Positions 1 through 8,649 are shown, counted from the first letter of the stretch. The stretch: 64,000 nucleotides of DNA from Erythrobacter sp. SCSIO 43205 (GCF_019904235.1 NZ_CP063202.1:1054001-1118000), one strand, 5' to 3'. The notes: generated by a model from the sequence alone, not told the origin. Made by a program: numbers and translations.

Positions 1-158
1 AGGCCGATATTGCGGTTGTCGATCCCGATGCGCCCTGGGTGGTGAACCGGGCAAAGATGGCCGCGACCGCCGATAATACCCCGTTTGATATGCAAGGGGT
101 CGAGGGCCGGGTGCGCGCGCTGGTCAAAGGCGGCGTTTCTATCACTGACCGGGCATAA
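1..158 (+). CDS. pyrC: Dihydroorotase, C-terminal fragment (5' end outside window)
   Basis: Reading frame 3 is open from the window edge to a TAA stop and encodes about 51 residues. The fragment contains the segments ADIAVVDPDAPWVV and NTPFDMQGVEGRV. In dihydroorotases and related cyclic amidohydrolases the last strand returns to the small beta domain with a D-P-x-x-x-W segment, followed by N-T-P-F-x-G/M, so the fit is good. The enzyme closes carbamoyl aspartate to dihydroorotate in pyrimidine synthesis. The metal-binding residues lie in the missing part, so an inactive PyrC-like paralogue paired with aspartate carbamoyltransferase cannot be excluded. Confidence 0.7.
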   Translation, partial: ADIAVVDPDAPWVVNRAKMAATADNTPFDMQGVEGRVRALVKGGVSITDRA

Positions 159-163
159 AAATG

Positions 164-200
164 GCCCCCGAAGAGCGGTGGGCTCATCCGGGGGCAGTTT
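164..200. terminator. Bidirectional intrinsic terminator between convergent genes
   Basis: GCCCCCG at 164-170 pairs with CGGGGGC at 189-195. A short T run follows on the plus strand, and on the minus strand the stem is followed by CATTTTT. It lies between the end of the dihydroorotase gene and the end of the minus-strand SPOR gene, so it can serve both. Confidence 0.6.
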
Positions 201-240
201 CGCTGAAGCGTCGTAAATTGCTTAAGCGGGGGAAAGTCTC

Positions 241-1662
241 TTAGCGAGCGGCCACACGAACACCGCTTTTCACCGCGCCTGCCGGTGGGCTGGATTTTGC
301 ATAAGCAAAGCAGCCGCCGCCCGAACGTTTGACCGAGCCGCAAACTGAACGGGCATCGCGCGCGCCAAAGCCAGCAGCGGCGACACGGAAGAAAGTGCGT
401 CCATTGACTTCGGCTTCGGTGAAGACCGCGTCATGACCGCGCAGGGCCGGATAACGGCGCTGAAATTCTTTCCATTTGGCCTCAGCCACTTCGCGGCTGT
501 TGAACGCGCCAAGCTGAATGAGGTGGGTGTCGGCAGCGCCCGTTTTAGGAGCGCTGGCCTGAGCAGTGCGAGTTGGCGCCGTGCGGGTTGGCGCGGGCTT
601 TGGCGCAGCAGCGCGCGGTGCGGGTGCTGCAGCGGGCTTGGGCGTTGCTTGCACAACTTCGTTTGACACAAACCGGCGTGCGGCAGGTTTCGGTGCGACC
701 GCTGCAACCGACGGGGCGGGAGCAGGAGCCGCAGCCCTCGCCGGAGTTGGCGCGCGATCGCCACCGGTTACACCGTCATAATCTGCAAGGCCCATAGCCA
801 TCGCTTCGCTTTCACGCGGTGCCGGGGCGGATGCTTTGACCGGAGCGGGATTTGCGGCAGCCTTGGGCGCTGCAACAGGTGCAGGCTCAGCGCTGGCGAG
901 TTGTTCCACCTCGGCAACCGTGTCCGCAAAGGCTGGGAAGTTGGCAAGCGCAAGGTGTTGCGGTTGGCCTGCATCGTTCACAGGCTTAAGGCCAAGCAGG
1001 GTTGAAACGCGCAGCATATGATCTTCTGGACGCGCGCTTGCAGCCCAATCGGAAAGGCGCGCATCAAGCTGATCGGCGGGCACATCTTCTGCGGCCATCA
1101 CGCGCGCTGCACGCCAATTGCCAGCAAGCGCATAGGCATAGGCAAGGTTTTGACGCGACTTTGGCGAAGTGCTGCCTTCGCGAATGCTCTCGATGAGGAT
1201 TTGAACGCCTCGCTCGGCTTCACCTGCAAGCGCAAGTGCAAGGCCAAGGTCAGCGCGCGGGACACTGTTCTGGCGCGCTTGAAGTTCGCGTACGGCCGCC
1301 GCGTTGTCGCCGATCGCCGTTTTGGCAAGCGCATAGCTTAAGACAGTGCGACCGCGACTGTCGCCAAGTTCCATCGCATCGCCAAATGCGGTTGCTGCCG
1401 ATGCAAAGCGACCAGCTTCAAGATAGGCGCTGCCGAGGATGGCGCGGTATTCAGGGTCACGTGGGGAGGCGAGCACGGCGGCTTCTGCGTGCGATACGGC
1501 CTTGTCCACATTGCCTTTCGCCAAAGCGTTTTCGGCCTTGGTGAACGAAACCTGCGCAGGCGGTGCGGAAGACGCACAGCTGGCAAGCGCAAGGCTCGCA
1601 AGCGCAGAGCCCATGATCAGCCCCAATTTGGGACCGCTGGTGCGTGATGAATGACGAGCCAT
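241..1662 (-). CDS. TPR and SPOR domain lipoprotein
   Basis: The predicted protein has 473 residues. The chosen ATG at 1662 follows an AGGGGA Shine-Dalgarno and gives a lipoprotein signal ending LASLALASC, so Cys29 is the probable lipidated residue. An upstream in-frame ATG at 1722 would bury that signal. Residues of about 35-200 are TadD-like tetratricopeptide repeats, followed by a long Ala/Pro-rich linker. The last 90 residues form a SPOR domain (starting THLIQLGAFNS), a fold that binds glycan strands stripped of stem peptides at division sites. It is the third gene of a minus-strand cluster after ParA and an RHH-like protein. The likely role is an envelope or division scaffold; the exact partner is unknown. 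Confidence 0.82.
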   Translation of the reverse strand: MARHSSRTSGPKLGLIMGSALASLALASCASSAPPAQVSFTKAENALAKGNVDKAVSHAEAAVLASPRDPEYRAILGSAYLEAGRFASAATAFGDAMELGDSRGRTVLSYALAKTAIGDNAAAVRELQARQNSVPRADLGLALALAGEAERGVQILIESIREGSTSPKSRQNLAYAYALAGNWRAARVMAAEDVPADQLDARLSDWAASARPEDHMLRVSTLLGLKPVNDAGQPQHLALANFPAFADTVAEVEQLASAEPAPVAAPKAAANPAPVKASAPAPRESEAMAMGLADYDGVTGGDRAPTPARAAAPAPAPSVAAVAPKPAARRFVSNEVVQATPKPAAAPAPRAAAPKPAPTRTAPTRTAQASAPKTGAADTHLIQLGAFNSREVAEAKWKEFQRRYPALRGHDAVFTEAEVNGRTFFRVAAAGFGARDARSVCGSVKRSGGGCFAYAKSSPPAGAVKSGVRVAAR

Positions 1663-1724
1663 TTTCGTTTCCCCTAGTGGTTTGATTTTCTTCAGTGTCT
1701 TCGTCGGTTGAATGAATGTCATGG

Positions 1725-2168
1725 TCAGCCCTTCCTGACCGCTTTGGGCCTCATGCGCCGGGCAAGGGCATCGAGATCGGCAATTTCGCCGAGCATCTGG
1801 TCAAGCGCCTCAGTCACCAGCACTTGCGCGCTTTTGCCCTTCATCGTGGCAGCAAGGCGCAGTTTGAGGTGACGGTCCGGGTCAAGGCGCAAGGTGAAAG
1901 CGGCGCGGCGTTCAGGCTTGCTGGCTTTGGCGGCTGCTTTCCTTTGACCTTTGGATTTTTTCTTGGCGCTGCGCTTCGGCTTGCTCGCGCTCGCCTCATC
2001 TGCATCGCTTCCCTCTCCCATGTCGTTCCAGCCCAGATCTTCAAGCTGGTCTTCATTGGCGGACATCATACCGGGATAGGGCACAACTTGCGGGCGCATG
2101 GCAGGCTTTGCCCCGCCCTTGCGAGCGAGCAGAGTGGGTCCAAGCGAGGCGAAGCTGGCGTCGGACAT
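1725..2168 (-). CDS. Small ribbon-helix-helix-like protein encoded with ParA
   Basis: The protein has 147 residues with ATG at 2168, 17 bp after the ParA stop. An in-frame extension upstream to 2321 runs inside parA and looks non-coding. The N-terminal half is unstructured, with an acidic stretch and then a Lys/Ala-rich stretch. Residues of about 90-137 (AAFTLRLDPDRHLKLRLAA then KSAQVLVTEALDQML) have the strand-helix-helix pattern of RHH DNA-binding proteins and of small centromere-binding partners of plasmid ParA. It could be the ParA adaptor or an operon autorepressor. This reading is inferred from the pattern and position only. Confidence 0.65.
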   Translation of the reverse strand: MSDASFASLGPTLLARKGGAKPAMRPQVVPYPGMMSANEDQLEDLGWNDMGEGSDADEASASKPKRSAKKKSKGQRKAAAKASKPERRAAFTLRLDPDRHLKLRLAATMKGKSAQVLVTEALDQMLGEIADLDALARRMRPKAVRKG

Positions 2169-2185
2169 AGCGCTCGCGGCCGCCT

Positions 2186-2908
2186 TTACTGCGCCACGCG
2201 GCGGCCAAAGCCACCAGCTGGACGTTGGACGCCATTGGGCTGGACCTGTGGACCAGCACCGGGTGAGGCAAAGACCGTGCGGCGGAAGTTCTTTTCCAGA
2301 CGGTCCGAAATGTATTTCCAAAGCGCAGTGATCTCAGCAGAGCTGCGACCATCAGGCTCGACTTCCATCACCGTGCGGCCATCAATCATGGAGGCGGCAA
2401 AATCGGTGCGGTGGTGAAGGGTGATCGGAGCAACGGTGCCGTGCTGTGACAGGGCAACAGCAGCTTCGGATGTGATCTTCGCCTTAGGCGTTGCGGCATT
2501 GACGACAAACACCAGCGGCTTGCCAGCGCGCTCGCACAGGTCGACCGTCGCGCCCACAGCGCGCAGATCGTGCGGGCTGGGCCGGGTAGGTACAACGATC
2601 AGTTCTGCGACAGAGATCACCGACTGGATCGCCATGGTGATAGCGGGCGGTGTATCGATGACCGCGAGTTTGAACCCTTGCTGGCGCAAAATGGCCAGAT
2701 CGTTGGCGAGACGCGAAACGGTGGTTTGGGCAAAGGCGGGATATTCCGCCTCGCGTTCATTCCACCAGTCGGCAAGCGAGCCTTGTGGGTCAATATCGAT
2801 CAGCACGACCGGACCTGCGCCTGCGCGCTGAGCCTGGACGGCCAGATGCCCGGACAAGGTTGTCTTGCCTGATCCGCCTTTCTGCGATGCCAATGCGAGT
2901 ACGCGCAA
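2186..2908 (-). CDS. ParA/MinD-family ATPase (orphan chromosomal ParA)
   Basis: The protein has 240 residues. The TTG at 2908 is preferred because AGGGGG stands 7 nt upstream and the product then begins MRVLALASQKGGSGKTT, as ParA proteins do; an ATG at 2950 would add 14 residues without similarity to the family. The deviant Walker A KGGSGKTT carries the signature Lys10 and catalytic Lys15. The A' motif is IDIDPQGS and the Walker B region is AVIDTPP. No ParB gene lies nearby and the next gene is an RHH-like protein, so this is not the main chromosome segregation ParA. Positioning of a protein cluster or envelope complex is more likely, as for other orphan ParAs. Confidence 0.82.
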   Translation of the reverse strand: MRVLALASQKGGSGKTTLSGHLAVQAQRAGAGPVVLIDIDPQGSLADWWNEREAEYPAFAQTTVSRLANDLAILRQQGFKLAVIDTPPAITMAIQSVISVAELIVVPTRPSPHDLRAVGATVDLCERAGKPLVFVVNAATPKAKITSEAAVALSQHGTVAPITLHHRTDFAASMIDGRTVMEVEPDGRSSAEITALWKYISDRLEKNFRRTVFASPGAGPQVQPNGVQRPAGGFGRRVAQ

Positions 2909-3207
2909 AACCGGTCCCCCTGGAATTTCGTGACCATGTGTGAGCCGCACAATTGCGGCCTTTCCAAAGAGGGAAATCGCAGACTACCCCTAATTTTGGG
3001 TTAATGCGTTATGCTCTCGTTTTGGCGGTGTTCACCATCGCGCGCTGCTGCTGTGCCTTTCCGGGTGCGAGCGGCAGGGGTTTACTCGGCTCATATCAAC
3101 GAAATGCTAACCATTATAAGGCTAGGGATTGCACCATATCTCGCGCGCGAAACCAGTTATTTGCGCGGCTAACCAATTGGTGAAACTGTCAAAGGGCATA
3201 AGGCACA
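2909..3207. promoter_or_regulatory. Divergent intergenic region of the parA and Sel1-SPOR genes
   Basis: This 299-bp gap must hold the promoters for the minus-strand ParA cluster and the plus-strand Sel1-SPOR gene. It contains two copies of GCTAACCA (near 3107 and 3169) close to the plus-strand gene. No clear -35/-10 pair or known operator was recognised. A small open frame on the plus strand within it has no convincing start or family. Confidence 0.4.
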
Positions 3208-4263
3208 ATGGCTCATTTTAATCACACAGGACCGACCCGGCTTCGCATTTTTGCAGGCGCGAGCGCTCTTGCAGCTGCTGTCATCGCAGTGCCTGCTGCT
3301 GCCGATGTCAAACAAGGGGTCGATGCGTGGTCGGCTGGCAATTACACTCAGGCGGTGAGCGAATGGCAATTGCCCGCCGAAAATGGTGATGCCGATGCTT
3401 TGTTTAACCTTGCGCAGGCCTATCGCCTTGGCCGCGGTGTTCCTGCCGACATCAACCGTGCTCGTGCCCTGTATGAGCAAGCCGCACAGCGCGGCCATGT
3501 GAAGGCAGCGGATAATTTCGGCCTTTTGCTGTTTCAGCAAGGCGAGCAGGCAAAGGCCATGCCCTTGATCAAGGACGCATCAGATCGCGGCGACCCGCGC
3601 GCGCAATATGTACTGGGCCTGGCGCATTTCAACGCAGACTATGCGGACAAGGACTGGGTGCGCGCTTATGCGCTTTTGACTCTGGCGAATGGCAAAGGTT
3701 TGCCTCAGGCCGCCACCGCGCTTCAACAAATGGACCAATATGTGCCCATGGCGCAGCGCCAGCAGGCGCAATCGCTTGCGCGCCAGCTCGAACAAGAAGC
3801 AGCCCAGCGTCGCAGCGCGGAACTGGCAGCGATTGATCTGGGGCAACCAGCGCCAGCCACGCCATCTTCCATTCCGGCGGTGGCATCCGCACGAGCATCC
3901 GCACCAGCACCCACACCGCAACCCGTCTTTGTTGAGCAAGCCCCTCAACGCGCTGCGCCTGCTCAAGCCTCCTACACTCCGGCTCCCGCTCCGCTTCCTG
4001 CACCCGCATCGTCAACGCCTTCAGCGACGCGCACGGGGAAATGGCGCGTGCAATTGGGGGCCTTTGGCGTATCGAGCAACGCAGACCGCCTGTGGGCTAA
4101 GCTGCAATCGAACCCGGCGCTTTCCGGTACTAGCAAAGCGCTTGTCCCCGGCGGCAATGTGACCCGTCTGCAAGCGGTGGGTTTCTACAGCCGCGCCGAG
4201 GCACAGCGCGCCTGTGACGCTCTCAAGCGCCAAGGCCAAGGATGCCTCGTAAAGCAGCCGTAA
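3208..4263 (+). CDS. Sel1-repeat and SPOR domain protein, exported
   Basis: The protein has 351 residues. A hydrophobic segment at about 14-31 ending PAAAD is a signal peptide. Residues of about 45-190 contain Sel1-like repeats (GDADALFNLAQAYRLGRGV, then GHVKAADNFGLLLFQQG and GDPRAQYVLGLAHF). A Pro/Ala-rich linker follows, and the last 75 residues are a SPOR domain (GKWRVQLGAFG). It is the second SPOR protein within 3 kb and is transcribed away from the ParA operon. Sel1-SPOR proteins act in the periplasm at septal peptidoglycan. No catalytic domain is present, so a scaffold or recruitment role is likely. Confidence 0.82.
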   Translation: MAHFNHTGPTRLRIFAGASALAAAVIAVPAAADVKQGVDAWSAGNYTQAVSEWQLPAENGDADALFNLAQAYRLGRGVPADINRARALYEQAAQRGHVKAADNFGLLLFQQGEQAKAMPLIKDASDRGDPRAQYVLGLAHFNADYADKDWVRAYALLTLANGKGLPQAATALQQMDQYVPMAQRQQAQSLARQLEQEAAQRRSAELAAIDLGQPAPATPSSIPAVASARASAPAPTPQPVFVEQAPQRAAPAQASYTPAPAPLPAPASSTPSATRTGKWRVQLGAFGVSSNADRLWAKLQSNPALSGTSKALVPGGNVTRLQAVGFYSRAEAQRACDALKRQGQGCLVKQP

Positions 4264-4343
4264 CCCTTTTCACCCTCTCTCCCCCTTCCCCTGAGCCGCA
4301 GCGCTGCTAGTTTCGCGCTGCATTAAAGGCTCAGGGGAATTTT

Positions 4344-5603
4344 ATGTCATCGGCGCAAGGGCCATCAGCGGGACCAGTAACCGCCAAAGACCGGATCGAA
4401 ACGCTCGATTTTGTGCGCGGGATTGCCGTGATGGGCATTCTTGTGGCGAATATCGTCGCCTTTGGTCAGCCGTTTAGCGCCTATACCTATCCCAGCGCAT
4501 GGATTGGCGGATCCGGTGATCCGGACGGCTGGTTATGGATTGCGCAATTCGTTCTCATTGATGGCAAGATGCGCGTGCTCTTCACTCTCTTGTTCGGTGC
4601 GGGCGTCTATCTGTTTATGGAGCGCGCTTGGGGGCGAGGGCAGACGCGCTGGCTTCAGGCGTGGCGATTGCTTATCCTGCTTGCCATTGGCCTTATTCAT
4701 TTCTTCTTCCTGTGGCAGGGCGATATTCTGGCTCTTTATGGGATGTGCGGGCTGGGAGTGCTTCCTTTGCTCAAATTGTCACTCAAACGCATGATGGGCA
4801 TTGGCGTGACCGCCTATGTTGTCGGCGCGCTTATTCTGGGCGCGATCATGGCGCCGCTTGGCTTTATGGCGGATAGCCCGGCGAGAGGCGAGGCCGGCAT
4901 GGTGGAGTTCCAAGACGCGCTGGCCACGGGTAAGGCGCAAACGCTTGAAAAAGATGCAGCGCTAAGCAAGCTCAAGCTTGAGGGAAGCTATGGCGAAATC
5001 GTCGCGCACAAGCTTTCTGAAAACACCTTTGATCCCTTCATCAATGCGTGGCTCATCGTCTTTGAGTGCATTCCGATGATGCTGATCGGGATGGCGCTGT
5101 ATCGGATGGGATTTTTCAGCGGCGGCGTGCCACCAAGCGACCTTAAGAAATGGGGCTGGATTGGATTGCTCATTGGCGCCTTGGGTAATCTCGCCATCGC
5201 TTTATATGTGCAAGGCGCAGGCTTTAGCTATTACAGCACGATTTCGGCGTTCTTTGGCCTCTCACCATTTCCGCGCGCGATCATGGCGCTTGGCATTGCC
5301 GCGCTTTTGGTTGCCTATTCACCAGCATGGAGCGGCTGGCTTGCTGTCCGGATAAGGGCAGCGGGGCGCGCGGCTTTTACCAATTACCTTGGCACATCGG
5401 TGGTAATGGTATTCCTGATGCACGGCTGGGCACTTGGTCTTTATGGCGAGCTTTCTAGGCCTGAGCTTTATCTTGTCGTGCTGGCCTGCTGGGCGGTGAT
5501 GCTCGCCTGGTCAAAGCCTTGGCTCGAACGCTATCGTTATGGCCCGCTGGAGTGGCTGTGGCGATGCCTGACCTATCGGCAGGTTTTCCCGCTCAAGCGA
5601 TAA
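4344..5603 (+). CDS. DUF418 family integral membrane protein (YeiB-like)
   Basis: The protein has 419 residues with about ten hydrophobic segments. The N-terminal motif RIETLDFVRGIAVMGILVAN is the family hallmark, and LFTLLFGAG follows near residue 80. The last third, from about residue 255, corresponds to the DUF418 domain. The family is common in proteobacteria and its biochemical function is not established; distant likeness to acyltransferase-3 membrane proteins has been suggested. It appears to be a single-gene unit. Confidence 0.82.
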   Translation: MSSAQGPSAGPVTAKDRIETLDFVRGIAVMGILVANIVAFGQPFSAYTYPSAWIGGSGDPDGWLWIAQFVLIDGKMRVLFTLLFGAGVYLFMERAWGRGQTRWLQAWRLLILLAIGLIHFFFLWQGDILALYGMCGLGVLPLLKLSLKRMMGIGVTAYVVGALILGAIMAPLGFMADSPARGEAGMVEFQDALATGKAQTLEKDAALSKLKLEGSYGEIVAHKLSENTFDPFINAWLIVFECIPMMLIGMALYRMGFFSGGVPPSDLKKWGWIGLLIGALGNLAIALYVQGAGFSYYSTISAFFGLSPFPRAIMALGIAALLVAYSPAWSGWLAVRIRAAGRAAFTNYLGTSVVMVFLMHGWALGLYGELSRPELYLVVLACWAVMLAWSKPWLERYRYGPLEWLWRCLTYRQVFPLKR

Positions 5604-5679
5604 ACCAAGGTGATTCGTCTTGGGATTGCGGGAGCGCCTTTGGAAAAAGCCCCCGTCCACGCACAAATAAGCTTGCTAT

Positions 5680-5694
5680 TGCGATTAATTCGCA
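5680..5694 (+). promoter_or_regulatory. Candidate Fur box upstream of bfd
   Basis: TGCGATTAATTCGCA is a dyad (TGCGA, 5-bp centre, TCGCA) ending 57 bp before the bfd start. From memory, the alphaproteobacterial Fur motif resembles TGCGAATnATTCGCA, which this matches at all but one position. Together with the iron-storage genes behind it, this supports iron-dependent control. It is not experimentally shown. Confidence 0.5.
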
Positions 5695-5751
5695 TATCTA
5701 GGTGTTGCAAACGCTTCGCAGGAGTGATTCTTGCGCGGCAGAGAGGGCCTT

Positions 5752-5967
5752 ATGTACACTTGCATCTGCAACGCCATTCGCGAAACCGACCTTCGGGCCG
5801 CCGCCGTTCAATCGGGTGGCGATGCGGAAACGGTCTATGCGACGCTTGGAAAGCGCCCGAATTGCGGACAGTGCCTTGAGAAGGCTCAAAAATTGATCGA
5901 GGAAGAGCGCGCGCTTATCGCCAGTCTCGATCCGCAAGCCAAGCGCTGCAAAGAAGTCGCATTATAA
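5752..5967 (+). CDS. bfd: Bacterioferritin-associated ferredoxin (BFD-like [2Fe-2S] protein)
   Basis: The protein has 71 residues. The ATG follows AGAGGG by a short spacer. Four cysteines at 4, 6, 38 and 41 give the C-x-C ... C-x2-C pattern of the helix-turn-helix [2Fe-2S] fold of Bfd. In characterised species Bfd docks on bacterioferritin and passes electrons to the stored ferric mineral so that iron is released. The bacterioferritin gene lies 171 bp downstream on the same strand, which matches that role. The C-terminal tail after the last Cys is longer than in the shortest family members. Confidence 0.88.
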   Translation: MYTCICNAIRETDLRAAAVQSGGDAETVYATLGKRPNCGQCLEKAQKLIEEERALIASLDPQAKRCKEVAL

Positions 5968-6138
5968 GGCGCGCAGCCGCAATTGCGAGCCGCTCTCAAG
6001 CAACTGATTCCAAATGCAATTTTTCACCCTTCCCCTTGCTAGAGGGCAGGGCGAGCCTCTATATATGGTCCTATAAAGGGTCAGGCATTGATCTGGCTCA
6101 AACCCCGTAGGCCAACGCATAATAGAGGATACAATCCT

Positions 6139-6642
6139 ATGAAGGGCGATCCCAAAGTCATCGAATTCCTGAACAAGGCGCTCACCAATGAGCTGACCGC
6201 GATCAATCAATACTGGCTGCACTACCGCGTGCTTGCCGATTGGGGCGTCACCAAACTGGCTGAATATGAACGGCACGAGAGCATCGAAGAGATGCAGCAC
6301 GCCGACCGCCTCGCCGAACGCATCCTGTTTCTCAACGGCCTTCCCAACTTTCAGGCGATCCACAATCTGAAGGTTGGCGAGGATGTGAAGGAAATTCTCG
6401 AAGCTGACCTTGCGCTCGAGATGGAGGCCATCCCGCTCCTTCGCGACGCGGCGGAATATGCCAAGAGCGTGCGTGACTACACCTCGGAGCAGATATTCGA
6501 AGACATTCTTGCCAACGAAGAAGAACACGTCGATTTTCTGGAAACCCAATTCGATATGATCGAGAAAATGGGCATCCAGAATTACGTCCAGTTGCAAAGC
6601 CACCCCGCGGGAGAGGGCGAAACAAAAGCCGGGACGAATTAA
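6139..6642 (+). CDS. bfr: Bacterioferritin
   Basis: The protein has 167 residues. The ATG at 6139 follows AGAGGA; an in-frame upstream ATG at 6088 would add 17 unconserved residues. All ligands of the E. coli-type diiron ferroxidase centre are present at the same numbers: Glu18, Glu51, His54, Glu94, Glu127 and His130. Met52, the residue that binds haem between subunits, is also there. The product is therefore a haem-binding, ferroxidase-active 24-mer subunit that oxidises and stores iron in the cytoplasm. It pairs with bfd just upstream and is followed by a strong terminator. Confidence 0.95.
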   Translation: MKGDPKVIEFLNKALTNELTAINQYWLHYRVLADWGVTKLAEYERHESIEEMQHADRLAERILFLNGLPNFQAIHNLKVGEDVKEILEADLALEMEAIPLLRDAAEYAKSVRDYTSEQIFEDILANEEEHVDFLETQFDMIEKMGIQNYVQLQSHPAGEGETKAGTN

Positions 6643-6661
6643 AGGCGTTCAAGTTTACCAG

Positions 6662-6693
6662 AAGGGCGGGGCGGCAATGTCCCCGCCTTTTTT
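6662..6693 (+). terminator. Intrinsic terminator after bfr
   Basis: GGCGGGG at 6665-6671 pairs with CCCCGCC at 6681-6687 and is followed directly by six T residues. It also lies just beyond the end of the minus-strand DUF2721 gene. Confidence 0.85.
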
Positions 6694-6709
6694 GCGCCCA
6701 CAGGGGTCG

Positions 6710-7186
6710 TTAGGGTCGCGCGTCTATCTTCGGCCCGTCTGCTGCAAGCAGCGTTTCGCGGAAGAAATAGATCAACCCTGTGATCAAAAGCGCCACCGTC
6801 ACTACCCATAAAACCGCGACAACCGTCCCGATCCTGGGCTCGATATAGGCCGAGACAAACAGGATCGCGATGACGAAGCTGATGACCACGGCTGCAGCGG
6901 TCGAGAATTTGATCGCCACGCGCACCAGACGGCGGCGTTTGCGCAGCCATTCGACTTCGCTCGCGTGAGCGATGTCATCGTTGTCCTTGTCGCTATCGGC
7001 AAGGCGTTCAATCCGCCCCGCGATCCAGATGATGCGCGCCATCATCACATTCATAATGCTGCCAATGCCAACCAGAAGGAAAGCGGGCGCCAAGCTAAGC
7101 TCGACGGCGCGAAGGACGCGCGGTGTGTCCGCTGTCCGGGCGAGGATTTCGCTGGCAACGCTGGCGGTGAGAAGCTCGAACATCAT
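6710..7186 (-). CDS. DUF2721 family membrane protein
   Basis: The protein has 158 residues. Its start overlaps the der stop by 4 bp (ATGA), so the two are translationally coupled. There are three hydrophobic segments, at about 28-55, 95-115 and 120-142, with a charged cytoplasmic loop between the first two (RIERLADSDKDND). The pattern LAPAFLLVGIGSIMNVM ... RIIWIAGRIERL is typical of DUF2721 proteins. Function is unknown for the family. Confidence 0.75.
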   Translation of the reverse strand: MMFELLTASVASEILARTADTPRVLRAVELSLAPAFLLVGIGSIMNVMMARIIWIAGRIERLADSDKDNDDIAHASEVEWLRKRRRLVRVAIKFSTAAAVVISFVIAILFVSAYIEPRIGTVVAVLWVVTVALLITGLIYFFRETLLAADGPKIDARP

Positions 7187-8649
7187 GATTTCTTATTGCC
7201 GCTGGAGTAGTTTCCGCCTCCACCGCGATTGGCATTGTAGGGGTTCTTAGGGCTTTTGAGCGTCACACGCACCGGTACGGCTTCAAAGCCCAGCTTAGAG
7301 CGGATGCCGTTGATCAAATAACGCTCATAACTCTTGGGAAGGTCATCAAGGCGGCTCCCGAAGACCACAAAGCGGGGAGGGCGGGTGCCAGCCTGCGTGA
7401 TGTAGCGCAGTTTGATCCGGCGGCCACCGGGCGCAGGCGGCGGATTGGCGGCGAGCGCATCGTCGAACCAACGGTTGAGCGCCGCAGTGGGCACGCGCTT
7501 CGACCAGCTATCGCGCAAGGTAAACGCCGCACCAAGCATCGTATCGAGCCCTTTGCCGGTCTTGGCGCTCACTGAGAACACCGGAAGGCCGCGAACCTGT
7601 GCCAGACCATCGTGCAGCGCGGCTTTGATCCCGTTAAAGAGCGATGAGGCGTTTTCGGCCACATCCCATTTGTTGATCGCAACCATAAGCGCGCGGCCCT
7701 CTTCCAGAGCAAGCGCCGCGATTTTGAGGTCTTGGTGTTCAAGCCCCTGTGTCGCATCAAGCAGCAGCACGACCACCTCGGCAAAGTCCACCGCGCGCCG
7801 GGCGTCTGCGACAGATAGCTTTTCCAGCTTTTCCGTCACATTGCGTTTTTTACGCATCCCTGCGGTGTCTATGAGGCGAATTTCGCGCGTGTCGCCTGTT
7901 TTCGGGTCAGTCCATTCCCAATCGATGGCGATGGAATCGCGGGTGATCCCGGCTTCTGGCCCTGTCAAAAGCCGATCTTCGCCCAGTAGGCGGTTGATCA
8001 GTGTCGATTTGCCAGCATTGGGGCGACCTACGATGGCGAGCTTCAATGGCCCAAGCGGCGCATTTTCTTCGTCCTCGTATTCTTCATCGCGCGGCGCATT
8101 GGCTGCGGCTTCTGCTGCGTCGGCCTTCTCGCCAATGATAGGCCAGAGCCCGCCGAAAAGATCGGCAATCCCTTCGCCATGTTCAGCTGAGACGGCGACA
8201 GGCTCGCCAAAGCCGAGTTCATAGCTTTCCAAAACGCCCGCTTCGCCCGATTTGCCTTCGGCCTTATTGGCGACCAGTACGATCGGCACGTCATGTTCGC
8301 GAAGGTAGCGCGCAATTTCATTGTCGAGTGGGGTCAGGCCTGCGCGCGCGTCCACTACGAACATCGCCGCATCTGCACCCTCAAGGCTCGCCTCGGTTTG
8401 TTTGCGCATCCGGCCGGGCAGCGAAAGCTCGTCCTCATCCTCCCATCCGGCGGTATCGACCACGGTAAACTGCAAGCCCGCAATCTCCGCATCGCCCATC
8501 CGCCGGTCGCGGGTCACGCCGGGTTGGTCATCGACCAGCGCAAGTTTCTTGCCCACTAGCCGATTGAACAGCGTGCTCTTCCCCACATTGGGGCGTCCGA
8601 TAATGATGACAGTGGGTTTTTCGACGGGTTTCATTGGCTCAGCTTGCAT
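7183..8649 (-). CDS. der: Ribosome biogenesis GTPase Der
   Basis: The protein has 488 residues. Two consecutive G domains are visible: P-loops GRPNVGKST near residue 18 and GRPNAGKST near residue 208, each followed by DTAG and by NKAE or NKWD motifs. A KH-like C-terminal domain ends the protein, with a short Gly/Asn-rich tail (NANRGGGGNYSSGNKKS). The two domains are joined by an acidic linker near residues 180-200. Der acts in 50S subunit maturation and is essential in most bacteria. An alternative ATG at 8634 starts MKPVEKPTV and cannot be ruled out. The gene is followed by a coupled DUF2721 gene. Confidence 0.95.
   Translation of the reverse strand: MQAEPMKPVEKPTVIIIGRPNVGKSTLFNRLVGKKLALVDDQPGVTRDRRMGDAEIAGLQFTVVDTAGWEDEDELSLPGRMRKQTEASLEGADAAMFVVDARAGLTPLDNEIARYLREHDVPIVLVANKAEGKSGEAGVLESYELGFGEPVAVSAEHGEGIADLFGGLWPIIGEKADAAEAAANAPRDEEYEDEENAPLGPLKLAIVGRPNAGKSTLINRLLGEDRLLTGPEAGITRDSIAIDWEWTDPKTGDTREIRLIDTAGMRKKRNVTEKLEKLSVADARRAVDFAEVVVLLLDATQGLEHQDLKIAALALEEGRALMVAINKWDVAENASSLFNGIKAALHDGLAQVRGLPVFSVSAKTGKGLDTMLGAAFTLRDSWSKRVPTAALNRWFDDALAANPPPAPGGRRIKLRYITQAGTRPPRFVVFGSRLDDLPKSYERYLINGIRSKLGFEAVPVRVTLKSPKNPYNANRGGGGNYSSGNKKS

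Noticed and set aside
2186..2908. ParA as the chromosome segregation ATPase or MipZ
   Set aside because: No parB, parS-like palindrome, gidB or gidA is nearby, and the partner gene is RHH-like.
2953..3183. 76-codon plus-strand frame between parA and the Sel1-SPOR gene
   Set aside because: The composition is unlike a protein, no ribosome site is seen, and it fills the only place for two divergent promoters.
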